Shown piece after piece: positions 1-5,753 of a stretch of DNA of 5,753 bases; position 1 is the first letter of the stretch, and every line of letters starts with the position of its first letter. The stretch covers positions 1 to 5,753 of the forward strand of contig JAPOZF010000705.1 in assembly GCA_026706165.1 (NCBI GenBank), in the 5' to 3' direction. A program made the translations under genes and the position numbers. Under the pieces are notes generated by a model that ran no database searches, had not been told where the DNA came from, and saw only the letters and a program-made list of their open reading frames with translations. This DNA is from Gemmatimonadota bacterium (lineage in GTDB: Bacteria; Latescibacterota; UBA2968; UBA8231).

Positions 1-351
1 CTCGAACCAGCCATTCGGGCCGGGGACGTAAGTCGACCCCCAGGCGGAGAGAGCGGTGAGCTCGGGCAGGACCATCGCCACCAGCAGGCACCAGAGACCG
101 ATCAGGAGCTCGGCGTACCCGTAGAACCGCAGCGGACCCCTGGAATCGGACAGGAAAAGCCGATCCCCCCAGCGTCCGATCAGGTAGCTTCCGACGCCCA
201 GCCCGAACATGAACACCGCGGTCACCGCCGCCGCGGAATGGACCGTGTTTCCGAAGACGTTGCCGAACAGCCGGACCCACAGGATCTGGTAGACGAGTCC
301 GCTGACTCCGGACAGGAAGAAGACCCCGAGGACGGTGGCGGTGTGGATCAT
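1..351 (-). CDS. Fused MFS/spermidine synthase-type membrane protein, N-terminal part (cut by window edge)
   Basis: The 117 visible residues begin MIHTATVLGVFFLSGVSGLV and show three hydrophobic segments, at about residues 4-24, 38-60 and 79-100. The pattern SGxxGLVYxxLW, then LFGNxFGNT, then AVFMFGLGVGSYLIGRWGDR is what I know from the N-terminal half of the bacterial membrane proteins annotated as fused MFS/spermidine synthase. In that family a polytopic membrane region precedes a cytoplasmic spermidine synthase-like Rossmann domain; the second part lies outside this window, so whether the catalytic residues are present cannot be judged. Substrate and reaction are not established for most members. 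The ATG at 351 is the only ATG/GTG/TTG start in this frame back to the in-frame stop at 481-483. An AGGTG lies only two bases before it, closer than an ideal ribosome binding site. The gene is divergent from the exported-protein pair and has no evident functional link to it. Confidence 0.88.
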   Translation of the reverse strand, partial: MIHTATVLGVFFLSGVSGLVYQILWVRLFGNVFGNTVHSAAAVTAVFMFGLGVGSYLIGRWGDRLFLSDSRGPLRFYGYAELLIGLWCLLVAMVLPELTALSAWGSTYVPGPNGWFE

Positions 352-529
352 TTCACCTGTCCGGAGACGGGGAAGGAGGGCAGCCGGGAACCGGGAAGCA
401 GCTTCAACCTCGAGGAGTTCAGGCGAGGCCGTGACCCGTTGTCCGACTGTTGGCGGACCTGCAAAAACAGTATGCTCAAATCAGAGTGGATCCTGTATCG
501 AAAGGCACCAGCCGCCGAGTCGGCCCGGG
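352..529. promoter_or_regulatory. Divergent intergenic region between the membrane protein gene and exported protein A
   Basis: This 178-base gap separates two divergent start codons, so by position it should carry promoters for both genes. The part near 461-500 is locally richer in A and T. The best sigma70-like candidate toward the plus-strand gene is TTGGCG at 450-455 with TATGCT at 471-476, a 15-base spacer and four of six matches in each box, which is weak. A short inverted repeat, GTCCG at 441-445 and CGGAC at 454-458, overlaps this area. I see no riboswitch or recognisable operator. The role as promoter region is inferred from gene orientation, not from a clear signal. Confidence 0.45.
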
Positions 530-601
530 ATGAAAAAGTCCTGTCTGTTTGCCGGAAGCGCGATCGTCTGTGCTCACCTCGCAGCGGGGGAAGCTGCCGC
601 G
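530..601 (+). other. Signal peptide coding region of protein A
   Basis: The first 24 residues have a basic start (MKK), a hydrophobic core (about residues 5-19) and an AAA signal peptidase I-type end before QPG. The cysteines at residues 5 and 14 are not in a lipobox context (no L-[AS]-[GA]-C before a mature N-terminus), so a lipoprotein is unlikely. Confidence 0.8.
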
Positions 602-2878
602 CAGCCGGGGTACAGCATTCGCGGAAATCAGGTGGTTGTCAATTCGCCGGGTCACTGGAAGAACTGGGAGTTCGCCGAAGGGACACTGGAGATCGGTTCC
701 TCCGGCGAGCTTCGGCCCCGCCGCTGGCGCCGGCCGGCCAACGCCGTTCTCGACATCGTCGATCACCTGCGCTGGATGCCGCCGGAAGAACTGGCTGACA
801 AGGATCCCTCGAAAATAACCCTGCTCGATGCAATTCAGGGCGTCTCCAATCGCGAGGGGATCGCAAACGCCCTCGACGGCGACATGAACACCTGGTGGGA
901 GCCGGAGTTCCTGTCGAGCGAGGTCGAGCTGGCGACCCAGTGGTGGTTCATCGTCGACCTCGGCCGCACCGTGATGGCGGACCGGATCGTGTTGAAGTTC
1001 GTCGACGAGAGCCTGGGGGATCCCTTTCTGCTGTTCGACGTGCTGGTCTCCAACGGCCAGGCTCCCGGGGAGGCTCCGGCCAGCGGAAATCTCGACTTCC
1101 GGCCGGTAATGCAGACCCTGCATCCCAACAAGAACCAGCGCCTTTTCGAGATCGACCTTTCCCAATACGACCCGGGGCCGGTTCTCCCCGTCTACCGCAG
1201 CTATCGCGAATGGGAGCTCGCCGATGCGGCGAGAAGAAAGGCGGCAAAAAGGGTGGTCCGTTTCGTCCAGGTCGTCGTGCACGGCAGCGATTTCGACCGC
1301 GGCCGGGAGATCGGGGAAGAGGCGTACGGACAGCTTCTCGAGGAAGCGCCGGAAGAGGCCGGGGCGATCGAATACCTCAAGCGCCTGTCGGACGGCGGTG
1401 TGGCGGTACTGGGCCGCGAGGACTACGAAAGACTGCCTCCGCGGCTTCGGGCGGGGGTCCGCTACTACCGGCGGGAACGGCCGCGCCTCGCCGAGCTGGA
1501 AGTCTGGGGTCCGGGTGACGACCTGGCGAGGGGCATCGTTGCCCGGGGGGAATCGATCGTCAATACCGCCCGCAACTCCGTGAATCCGCTGAATCTCATC
1601 GACGGGAACATCGAATCGCAGGAGAAGATGGGTTTCGGCAACCGCCTGAACCCGGACAGGCCGGCGGCCGAGCTCCTCCTCGACCTGGGCTCCTTTTTCT
1701 GGATAAGCGGTTTGAGGCTGGCCGGGGGTCGGGGGGAGGCCCGCGAAGCCAGATTGTGGAACCAGTACCGCCTGGAGGTTTCCGACGGCTCCAGGGAGGT
1801 GGACGGCAGTCTCGCGTGGCAGACGCTGGCCGAAAGGAACGCGGGCAGAGGTTTCGGCAAACGGATTTCACTGAATGTCGAAGAGTTTCAACCGGTCATC
1901 GCGAGGTTCTTCCGCATCGAGTGGGACCTCTCGCAAGGGAATTACAACAATGCCGTTTTCAGCGAGCTGCAGCTGTTTGGAGATGGGTTCCAACCCCGGG
2001 TCGAGTTGACCTCCGGCCTGATTGAACCCGGCCGCGGCCGCAACCTGACCACCATCGAGTGGGACTCCGACCTCCAGCCCGAAACCCGCGTCGAGGTTCA
2101 GACCCGAACCGGGAACAGCCTCGATACGCTGCTGCATTACTACACTTCCACCGGTATAGAGGTGGCGGAAGCGGCCTACAACAGGATCCGTTTCGCGTGG
2201 CACAAGGGGGACATCGTTCCAGAGGCGGTGGCGGGCAGCGACTGGGAGCCCTGGAGCGAGCCGTACCAGGCGGCCTCGGGCAGCGCGGTCACCTCGCCGT
2301 CTCCGCGCAGGTATCTCAAGATCCGGGCGCGGCTGCTGTCCGGGGATCCGGAGGCCTTCGCCACCCTGGGCGCGGTGCGCGTGAATTTCTCGGGACTGGT
2401 TGCCGGCAGCCTGCACGCGGCCCTGACCCCGACCCGGGTCGATTCCCTCGGAGTGGAACGCAGCTTCAGTCTGCTCGTCGAGCTCGGTCCCCTCGAGCAG
2501 GGGTTCGACGAGTTGCTGATAACGCCTCCGCCCGGAATGGAGCTGAGCTTCGACCCTGCCGGCGATCCGGTGTTCGCCGGTCCGGCCCCGGCGTTCGCGG
2601 AAGGGGACGGCCCTGGCGGTTTCCGCCTGAAGAGGGTGCGCGTGCTGTCTGACGCCCCGGACAGTCTTCACCTGGCGTTCGCCGCGGTCGATCCGGAAGT
2701 GGAGGTATTTCGCGTCGATTTCAGGGGGGTCCTGCTGACTGCGGGAGGCCGCCTGCGGGCGCAGCTGCGCAACTCGGAAGGAGAGGGTTTCTGGCAGCCC
2801 GTCGACGAAAAGGTTCCGCGCACCTCGCTGCAGCTGGTTGCCGTGCCGGAGCGCAAGAGGCTGCTGGGCGACCTGACG
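530..2878 (+). repeat. Tandem duplication, copy 1
   Basis: This coding stretch aligns with 3398-5753 across its whole length with only small insertions or deletions. Perfect nucleotide matches include 25 bases (541-565 with 3409-3433), 39 bases (738-776 with 3606-3644) and 24 bases (1607-1630 with 4481-4504). The flanking 5' sequences do not resemble each other. Confidence 0.9.
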
Positions 2879-3196
2879 GTGAGGCCGCCGGTGTTCTCTC
2901 CCAACGGGGATGGTGTCAACGACGAGCTGCGGCTCGTTTTCACGGTGATGATGGTGGCGGGCAGCGCCGCGGTCCAGGCGGAAATTTTCGATCTTGCCGG
3001 CCGTCGCGTGCGGCGTCTGGAGGAGCGGCGGGAGGTCGGGGCGGGCGGCTACTCGATGTCCTGGGACGGCCGCGACGACAAAGGGGAGCTCGTGCCTCCG
3101 GGGGTATACGCGGTGCGCCTGAAACCCGCCGTCGACACCGCGGATACACGCGTGGGGAACCGGGAGCTGCTGCGCACCCTTGCCGTCGCCTACTAG
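530..3196 (+). CDS. Exported multidomain protein A: two discoidin-like domains and a C-terminal FlgD/CHU_C-like domain
   Basis: This 888-residue protein is probably secreted or surface-attached. Residues 1-24 form a signal peptide (MKKSCLFAGSAIVC, ending AAA before QPG). Residues about 100-328 read as a galactose-binding-like F5/8 type C domain: ALDGDMNTWWEP, then WWFIVDLGR, ADRIVLKF, RFVQVVVHG and a closing strand AELEVWGPG. It carries a charged insert at about 255-316. A second such domain spans about 341-485 (NLIDGNIESQEKM, ELLLDLGSFFWISG, RFFRIEWD, SELQLFG). Residues about 488-620 form a beta module with TTIEWDSD, VEVQTRTGN, WEPWSEPY and SPSPRRYLKIRA. Residues about 625-765 form another beta-rich region of unknown family. 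The end (783-888) is FlgD/CHU_C-like. No catalytic motif is visible, so binding or adhesion is the inferred role. The reading frame is open back to before 335, but the start at 530 is chosen because the signal peptide begins there and it aligns exactly with the paralogue downstream. No clear Shine-Dalgarno sequence precedes it. The family is not recognised by name. Confidence 0.93.
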   Translation: MKKSCLFAGSAIVCAHLAAGEAAAQPGYSIRGNQVVVNSPGHWKNWEFAEGTLEIGSSGELRPRRWRRPANAVLDIVDHLRWMPPEELADKDPSKITLLDAIQGVSNREGIANALDGDMNTWWEPEFLSSEVELATQWWFIVDLGRTVMADRIVLKFVDESLGDPFLLFDVLVSNGQAPGEAPASGNLDFRPVMQTLHPNKNQRLFEIDLSQYDPGPVLPVYRSYREWELADAARRKAAKRVVRFVQVVVHGSDFDRGREIGEEAYGQLLEEAPEEAGAIEYLKRLSDGGVAVLGREDYERLPPRLRAGVRYYRRERPRLAELEVWGPGDDLARGIVARGESIVNTARNSVNPLNLIDGNIESQEKMGFGNRLNPDRPAAELLLDLGSFFWISGLRLAGGRGEAREARLWNQYRLEVSDGSREVDGSLAWQTLAERNAGRGFGKRISLNVEEFQPVIARFFRIEWDLSQGNYNNAVFSELQLFGDGFQPRVELTSGLIEPGRGRNLTTIEWDSDLQPETRVEVQTRTGNSLDTLLHYYTSTGIEVAEAAYNRIRFAWHKGDIVPEAVAGSDWEPWSEPYQAASGSAVTSPSPRRYLKIRARLLSGDPEAFATLGAVRVNFSGLVAGSLHAALTPTRVDSLGVERSFSLLVELGPLEQGFDELLITPPPGMELSFDPAGDPVFAGPAPAFAEGDGPGGFRLKRVRVLSDAPDSLHLAFAAVDPEVEVFRVDFRGVLLTAGGRLRAQLRNSEGEGFWQPVDEKVPRTSLQLVAVPERKRLLGDLTVRPPVFSPNGDGVNDELRLVFTVMMVAGSAAVQAEIFDLAGRRVRRLEERREVGAGGYSMSWDGRDDKGELVPPGVYAVRLKPAVDTADTRVGNRELLRTLAVAY
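2876..3193 (+). other. C-terminal FlgD/CHU_C-like Ig domain of protein A
   Basis: Residues 783-888 contain VFSPNGDGVNDELRLVF, then AEIFDLAGRRVRRL, then YSMSWDGRDDKGELVPPGVY and a final strand. The order SPNGDGVND, IFDxxGRxVR, WDGRDxxGxxxPxGVYxxRL is characteristic of FlgD-type Ig-like and CHU_C/type B C-terminal domains found at the ends of extracellular proteins. In Bacteroidota such ends can direct type IX secretion. Here they could equally be a structural cap, because the organism is unknown and no secretion gene is in the window. The Asp/Asn-rich NGDGVND loop could bind calcium, which is inference. Confidence 0.82.
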
Positions 3197-3262
3197 GAGG
3201 ACACCGGCAGCGCCGGACCAAGGGCTTCAACTGGTTGATATTCAGGTTGTTAGGAGGCAAGC

Positions 3263-3297
3263 TCCCGGCTTTTTCCCAGACCGGGGATTTTGTAATT
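3263..3297 (+). terminator. Weak candidate intrinsic terminator or attenuator
   Basis: TCCCGG at 3263-3268 can pair with CCGGGG at 3281-3286 (five Watson-Crick pairs plus one T-G wobble) around a 12-base loop. It is followed by a T-rich but interrupted tract, ATTTTGTAATT. The stem is short and the loop long, so termination would be partial at best. A smaller alternative stem, AAGC/GCTT at 3259-3271, would compete with it. Confidence 0.22.
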
Positions 3298-3381
3298 TCA
3301 ATGGATGTGGGCACGAGCGATGACGGTTGGATCTTCCATGAAAGCTACCTTCACCGGAAGACCGGGACTAACGATTGACCT

Positions 3382-3388
3382 GGAGGGG
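3382..3388 (+). promoter_or_regulatory. Shine-Dalgarno sequence for exported protein B
   Basis: GGAGGGG lies nine bases before the ATG at 3398. It favours that start over the in-frame ATG codons at 3305, 3320 and 3338, none of which is followed by a signal peptide. Confidence 0.65.
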
Positions 3389-3397
3389 CAGGCGCCG

Positions 3398-3469
3398 ATG
3401 AAAAGATTCTGTCTGTTTGCCGGAAGCGCGATCATGCTGGGGAGTTTCCTGCCCGCGGGAATGGCGGCC
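3398..3469 (+). other. Signal peptide coding region of protein B
   Basis: The first 24 residues have a basic start (MKR), a hydrophobic core and small residues (AGMAA) before QEG. The first 12 residues nearly match those of protein A, and the remainder of the hydrophobic core has diverged in sequence but not in character. Confidence 0.78.
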
Positions 3470-5753
3470 CAGGAAGGGTACAGCGTTCTCGACAACCAGG
3501 TGGTCGTCAACACGCAAAGTCACTGGCAAAACTGGGAGTTTGCCGAAGGGACGCTGGAGATCAGCCCTTCCGGGGAGATTCGCCCCCAACACTGGCGCCG
3601 GCAGACCAACGCCGTTCTCGACATCGTCGATCACCTGCGCTGGAACCCGCCCGAGGAGCTGGCGCGCAAGGACCCGGCGGAGATATCCCTGCTGGACGCC
3701 ATCCAGGGTGTCTCCAACCGCGAGGATGTCGTCAACGTGTTCGACGGCGACCTGACCACGTACTGGGAGCCGGAGATCCCGTCCGGTGATTTCAACCTGG
3801 CGACGCAGTGGTGGTTCACCATCGATCTCGGCCGCATCGTGCTTGCCGACCGGGTCGTGCTGAAGTTCGTCGACGAGGGAATGGGGGATCCGTTCCTGCT
3901 TTTCGACGTTCTGGTATCCAACGGTCAGGCTCCCGGGACCGCCCCGGCGAGCAAGAGCCTCGACTTCCGCCCGGTCATCCAGACGCTGCGGCCCAACAAG
4001 AGCCAGCGTGTTTTCGAGGCCGACCTTTCCGGATCCGATCCCCCGGTGGTGGCCGGGGGAACCACCGCCCAGGCGGCTTCGCTGCTGGCGCAGATCAAGG
4101 GAGTCGGGACGGACGCCGAAAAAAGGTCGGTGCGCTTCGTCCAGGTTGCAGTGCACGGCAGCGACCTCGACCGCGGCCGGGAGATCGGCGAGGAAGAATA
4201 CAATCGCCTTCTCGAGGAATCCCCGGAAGACGCCGGGGCGATCGATTACATAAAGCGCCTTTCGAACGGCGGCGAGGTCACCCTCGAACCCGGGGACTAC
4301 GAACGGCTGGACGAGGATCTGAAGGGGGGCATTCGCTACTACCGCCGGGAACGGCCGCGCCTGGCGGAGCTGGAAGTCTGGGGTCCCGGCGACGACCTGG
4401 CGAGCGGGGTGATTCGCCGCAAGGGCTCGATCGTCAACTCCGCCCCCACTTCCGTGAATCCCCTCAACCTCATCGACGGCAACATCGAATCGCAGGAGAA
4501 GATGAGGCTCAGCAACTCCGATCCGAACCGGCTGACCGACGAGCTGTTCATCGACCTGGGTTCCTTTTTCTGGATCTCCGGTTTCAGGTTGGCCGGCGGC
4601 CGGGGCGCCGCCCGCGCCAGGTCGTGGTTCGACTACCGCCTCGACGTTTCCGACGGCACCAGGGAGGTGGACGGTGGTCTCAGGTGGCTCACCGTGGCCG
4701 AGAGGAACGGCGGCCGCAGCCGCATCATCCTGAACATCGAGGAGTTCCGGGCGGTGACGGGGAGGTTCTTCCGCATCGAGTGGGACGTCGGGTTCGAGGC
4801 CCTCCCACGGGACAATCTCGGCGACGCCCTTCTCAGCGAGCTGCAGCTGTACGGAGAGGGGTACCAGCCCCGCGTCGAGCTGACCTCCAGCCTCATCCAG
4901 CTTGGCGGCAGCCGCAACCTTACCACCATCGAGTGGGACTCCGACCACCAGCCCGGCACCCGCGTCGAGGTGCAGACGCGCACCGGGAACTCGCTCGACA
5001 CCCTGCTTCACTACTTCAAGGCGGACGGGACGGAGATCTCCGAAGCGGCGTACAACAAGATCCGCATCAAGACCCAGAAGGGACCCATCGTTCCCGAGGA
5101 GGTGGCAGGAGGCGACTGGGAGCCCTGGAGCGAGCCGTACGAGGTGGCCTCGGGGACCGCGATCACCTCGCCGTCGCCGCGCAAGTACCTCAAGGTCCGG
5201 GCGCGGCTGCTGTCCGACGATCCGAATGCGTTCGCCACCCTGGACGCGGTGCGCGTGAACTTTTCGGACCCGGTGGCCGAAAGCCTGCAGGGGCAGGTGA
5301 TCCCGACCCGCGTCGATTCTCTCGGGGTGGAGCGCGGTTTCAATCTCCTGGTGGAGCTCGGCTCCCTCCGGCAGAGCTTCGACGAGCTGCTGATTACTCC
5401 GCCTCCGGGAATGGAGGTGCGTTTCGACCCCGGCCGCGATGCGGTGTTCGCCGGTCCGGTTTCGGCCTTCGGGGAAGGGGGCGACCCCGGCGGCTTCCGC
5501 CTGGAGAACGTGCGTCTGGTGTCCGACGCCGCGGACAGTCTTCACCTCGCGTTCGATGAGGTTGCTTCGGAAGCGGAGGCGTTGCGGGTCGATTTCCGGG
5601 GGATCCTGCTGACCGCGGGCGGCCGCCTGCAGGCGCACCTGCGGAACTCGGAGGGGGAGGGTTTCTGGCAGCGTGTCGACGAAAAGATTCCGCGCAATTC
5701 CCTGCAGCTGGTGGCGCAGCCGGAGCACAAGCTGCTGTTCAGGGATCTGGCGG
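3398..5753 (+). CDS. Exported multidomain protein B, paralogue of A (3' end outside window)
   Basis: The 785 complete codons visible here have no stop and run off the right edge. Residues 1 to about 24 are a signal peptide (MKRFCLFAGSAIML, ending near GMAA before QEG). The domain order copies protein A: galactose-binding-like domain at about 100-330 (VFDGDLTTYWEP, WWFTIDLGR, ADRVVLKF, RFVQVAVHG, AELEVWGPG) with the same charged insert at about 257-318; a second discoidin-like domain at about 343-487; the IEWDSD/WEPWSEPY beta module at about 490-622; and the second beta-rich region at about 627-767. The last visible residue corresponds to residue 783 of A, so a FlgD/CHU_C-like end of about 105 residues is expected outside the window. 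In the 490-622 stretch I counted by eye about three quarters identical residues. A clear Shine-Dalgarno sequence supports the start. Function is not known; a surface-binding role like that of A is inferred. Confidence 0.93.
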   Translation, partial: MKRFCLFAGSAIMLGSFLPAGMAAQEGYSVLDNQVVVNTQSHWQNWEFAEGTLEISPSGEIRPQHWRRQTNAVLDIVDHLRWNPPEELARKDPAEISLLDAIQGVSNREDVVNVFDGDLTTYWEPEIPSGDFNLATQWWFTIDLGRIVLADRVVLKFVDEGMGDPFLLFDVLVSNGQAPGTAPASKSLDFRPVIQTLRPNKSQRVFEADLSGSDPPVVAGGTTAQAASLLAQIKGVGTDAEKRSVRFVQVAVHGSDLDRGREIGEEEYNRLLEESPEDAGAIDYIKRLSNGGEVTLEPGDYERLDEDLKGGIRYYRRERPRLAELEVWGPGDDLASGVIRRKGSIVNSAPTSVNPLNLIDGNIESQEKMRLSNSDPNRLTDELFIDLGSFFWISGFRLAGGRGAARARSWFDYRLDVSDGTREVDGGLRWLTVAERNGGRSRIILNIEEFRAVTGRFFRIEWDVGFEALPRDNLGDALLSELQLYGEGYQPRVELTSSLIQLGGSRNLTTIEWDSDHQPGTRVEVQTRTGNSLDTLLHYFKADGTEISEAAYNKIRIKTQKGPIVPEEVAGGDWEPWSEPYEVASGTAITSPSPRKYLKVRARLLSDDPNAFATLDAVRVNFSDPVAESLQGQVIPTRVDSLGVERGFNLLVELGSLRQSFDELLITPPPGMEVRFDPGRDAVFAGPVSAFGEGGDPGGFRLENVRLVSDAADSLHLAFDEVASEAEALRVDFRGILLTAGGRLQAHLRNSEGEGFWQRVDEKIPRNSLQLVAQPEHKLLFRDLA
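3398..5753 (+). repeat. Tandem duplication, copy 2 (cut by window edge)
   Basis: This is the second copy of the duplicated gene, in the same orientation as 530-2878. The homology starts at the ATG; the spacer before it shows no similarity to the region before copy 1. The right boundary cannot be seen. Confidence 0.9.

Larger units (their letters stand above)
3197..3397 (+). other. Spacer between the two paralogues
   Basis: These 201 bases hold no supported gene. A small hairpin (CCGGC at 3204-3208, GCCGG at 3212-3216, loop AGC) follows the stop of protein A but lacks a T run. A second weak stem with a T-rich tail lies at 3263-3297. The stretch around 3226-3300 is more AT-rich than the genes. 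I found no promoter with acceptable boxes and spacing for the downstream gene, so cotranscription with protein A is possible. From 3305 the frame of the next gene is already open and includes ATG codons at 3305, 3320 and 3338. Confidence 0.6.

Noticed and set aside
441..458. Inverted repeat GTCCG/CGGAC as a regulator binding site
   Set aside because: Five-base arms with an 8-base spacer are expected by chance in GC-rich DNA, and no second copy occurs before the paralogue.
450..476. Sigma70-like promoter TTGGCG / TATGCT
   Set aside because: There are only four of six matches in each box and a short 15-base spacer, and the source organism's promoter consensus is unknown. It is mentioned only as the best candidate in the intergenic region.
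335..529. N-terminal extension of protein A from the ATG at 335
   Set aside because: It would put 65 arginine-rich residues before a clear signal peptide, would overlap the start of the divergent gene, and has no counterpart in protein B.
238..798. A 186-codon plus-strand frame across the left intergenic region
   Set aside because: It overlaps both the divergent membrane protein gene and the signal peptide region of protein A in another frame, and its composition is that of a shadow.
476..1282. A 268-codon minus-strand frame antisense to the start of protein A, and a similar one at 1868-2671
   Set aside because: Both are the same kind of codon-aligned shadow. Their resemblance to the antisense frame of protein B follows from homology of the sense genes.
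3204..3216. CCGGC-AGC-GCCGG hairpin as terminator of protein A
   Set aside because: There is no T run after the stem, and five-base GC stems are common in this sequence.
3235..3240. TTGATA as a -35 box for protein B
   Set aside because: No acceptable -10 box lies 16-18 bases downstream.
3808..5559. A 583-codon plus-strand frame inside protein B
   Set aside because: It is an out-of-frame shadow with an arginine-, glycine- and proline-rich translation typical of GC-rich frameshifted reading, lying wholly within a gene supported by homology to its paralogue.
3368..5728. A 786-codon open reading frame on the minus strand, antisense to protein B
   Set aside because: It is codon-aligned with the sense gene, so it stays open merely because protein B uses no TTA, CTA or TCA codons, as expected at high GC. 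It ends exactly at a sense CTA triplet at 3368-3370. Its translation is rich in R, H, Q and G with no recognisable domain, signal or membrane segment.

Overview
The window is a GC-rich bacterial segment with three protein genes. One is a membrane protein gene cut by the left edge on the minus strand. The other two are a tandem pair of large, closely related exported proteins on the plus strand, the second cut by the right edge. I see no RNA genes, mobile elements, CRISPR arrays or phage-like genes. The exported proteins combine galactose-binding-like (F5/8 type C, discoidin-like) beta-sandwich domains, further beta-rich modules and a C-terminal FlgD/CHU_C-like domain with an FSPNGDGVND motif. 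That architecture is typical of Gram-negative-type, often uncultured lineages (Latescibacterota, Gemmatimonadota, Eisenbacteria, Bacteroidota-Fibrobacterota relatives). This lineage guess is inference from protein style and GC content only.

Layout. 1-351 (minus): N-terminal 117 residues of a fused MFS/spermidine synthase-type membrane protein. 352-529: divergent intergenic region that must hold both 5' ends, without a convincing promoter. 530-3196 (plus): complete 888-residue exported protein (gene A). 3197-3397: 201-base spacer with two weak hairpins and a Shine-Dalgarno sequence for the next gene. 3398-5753 (plus): first 785 residues of a paralogue (gene B), cut just before its expected C-terminal domain.

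Genes A and B align almost without gaps from the signal peptide to the last visible residue, so they arose by tandem duplication. Both look like secreted or surface-anchored adhesion/carbohydrate-recognition proteins without a visible catalytic domain. The least ordinary parts are an acidic, probably helical insert of about 62 residues inside the first galactose-binding-like domain, conserved in both copies, and a hypervariable loop just before it. I cannot tie either protein to a named family or experimentally known function. The divergent membrane protein need not be functionally linked to the pair.
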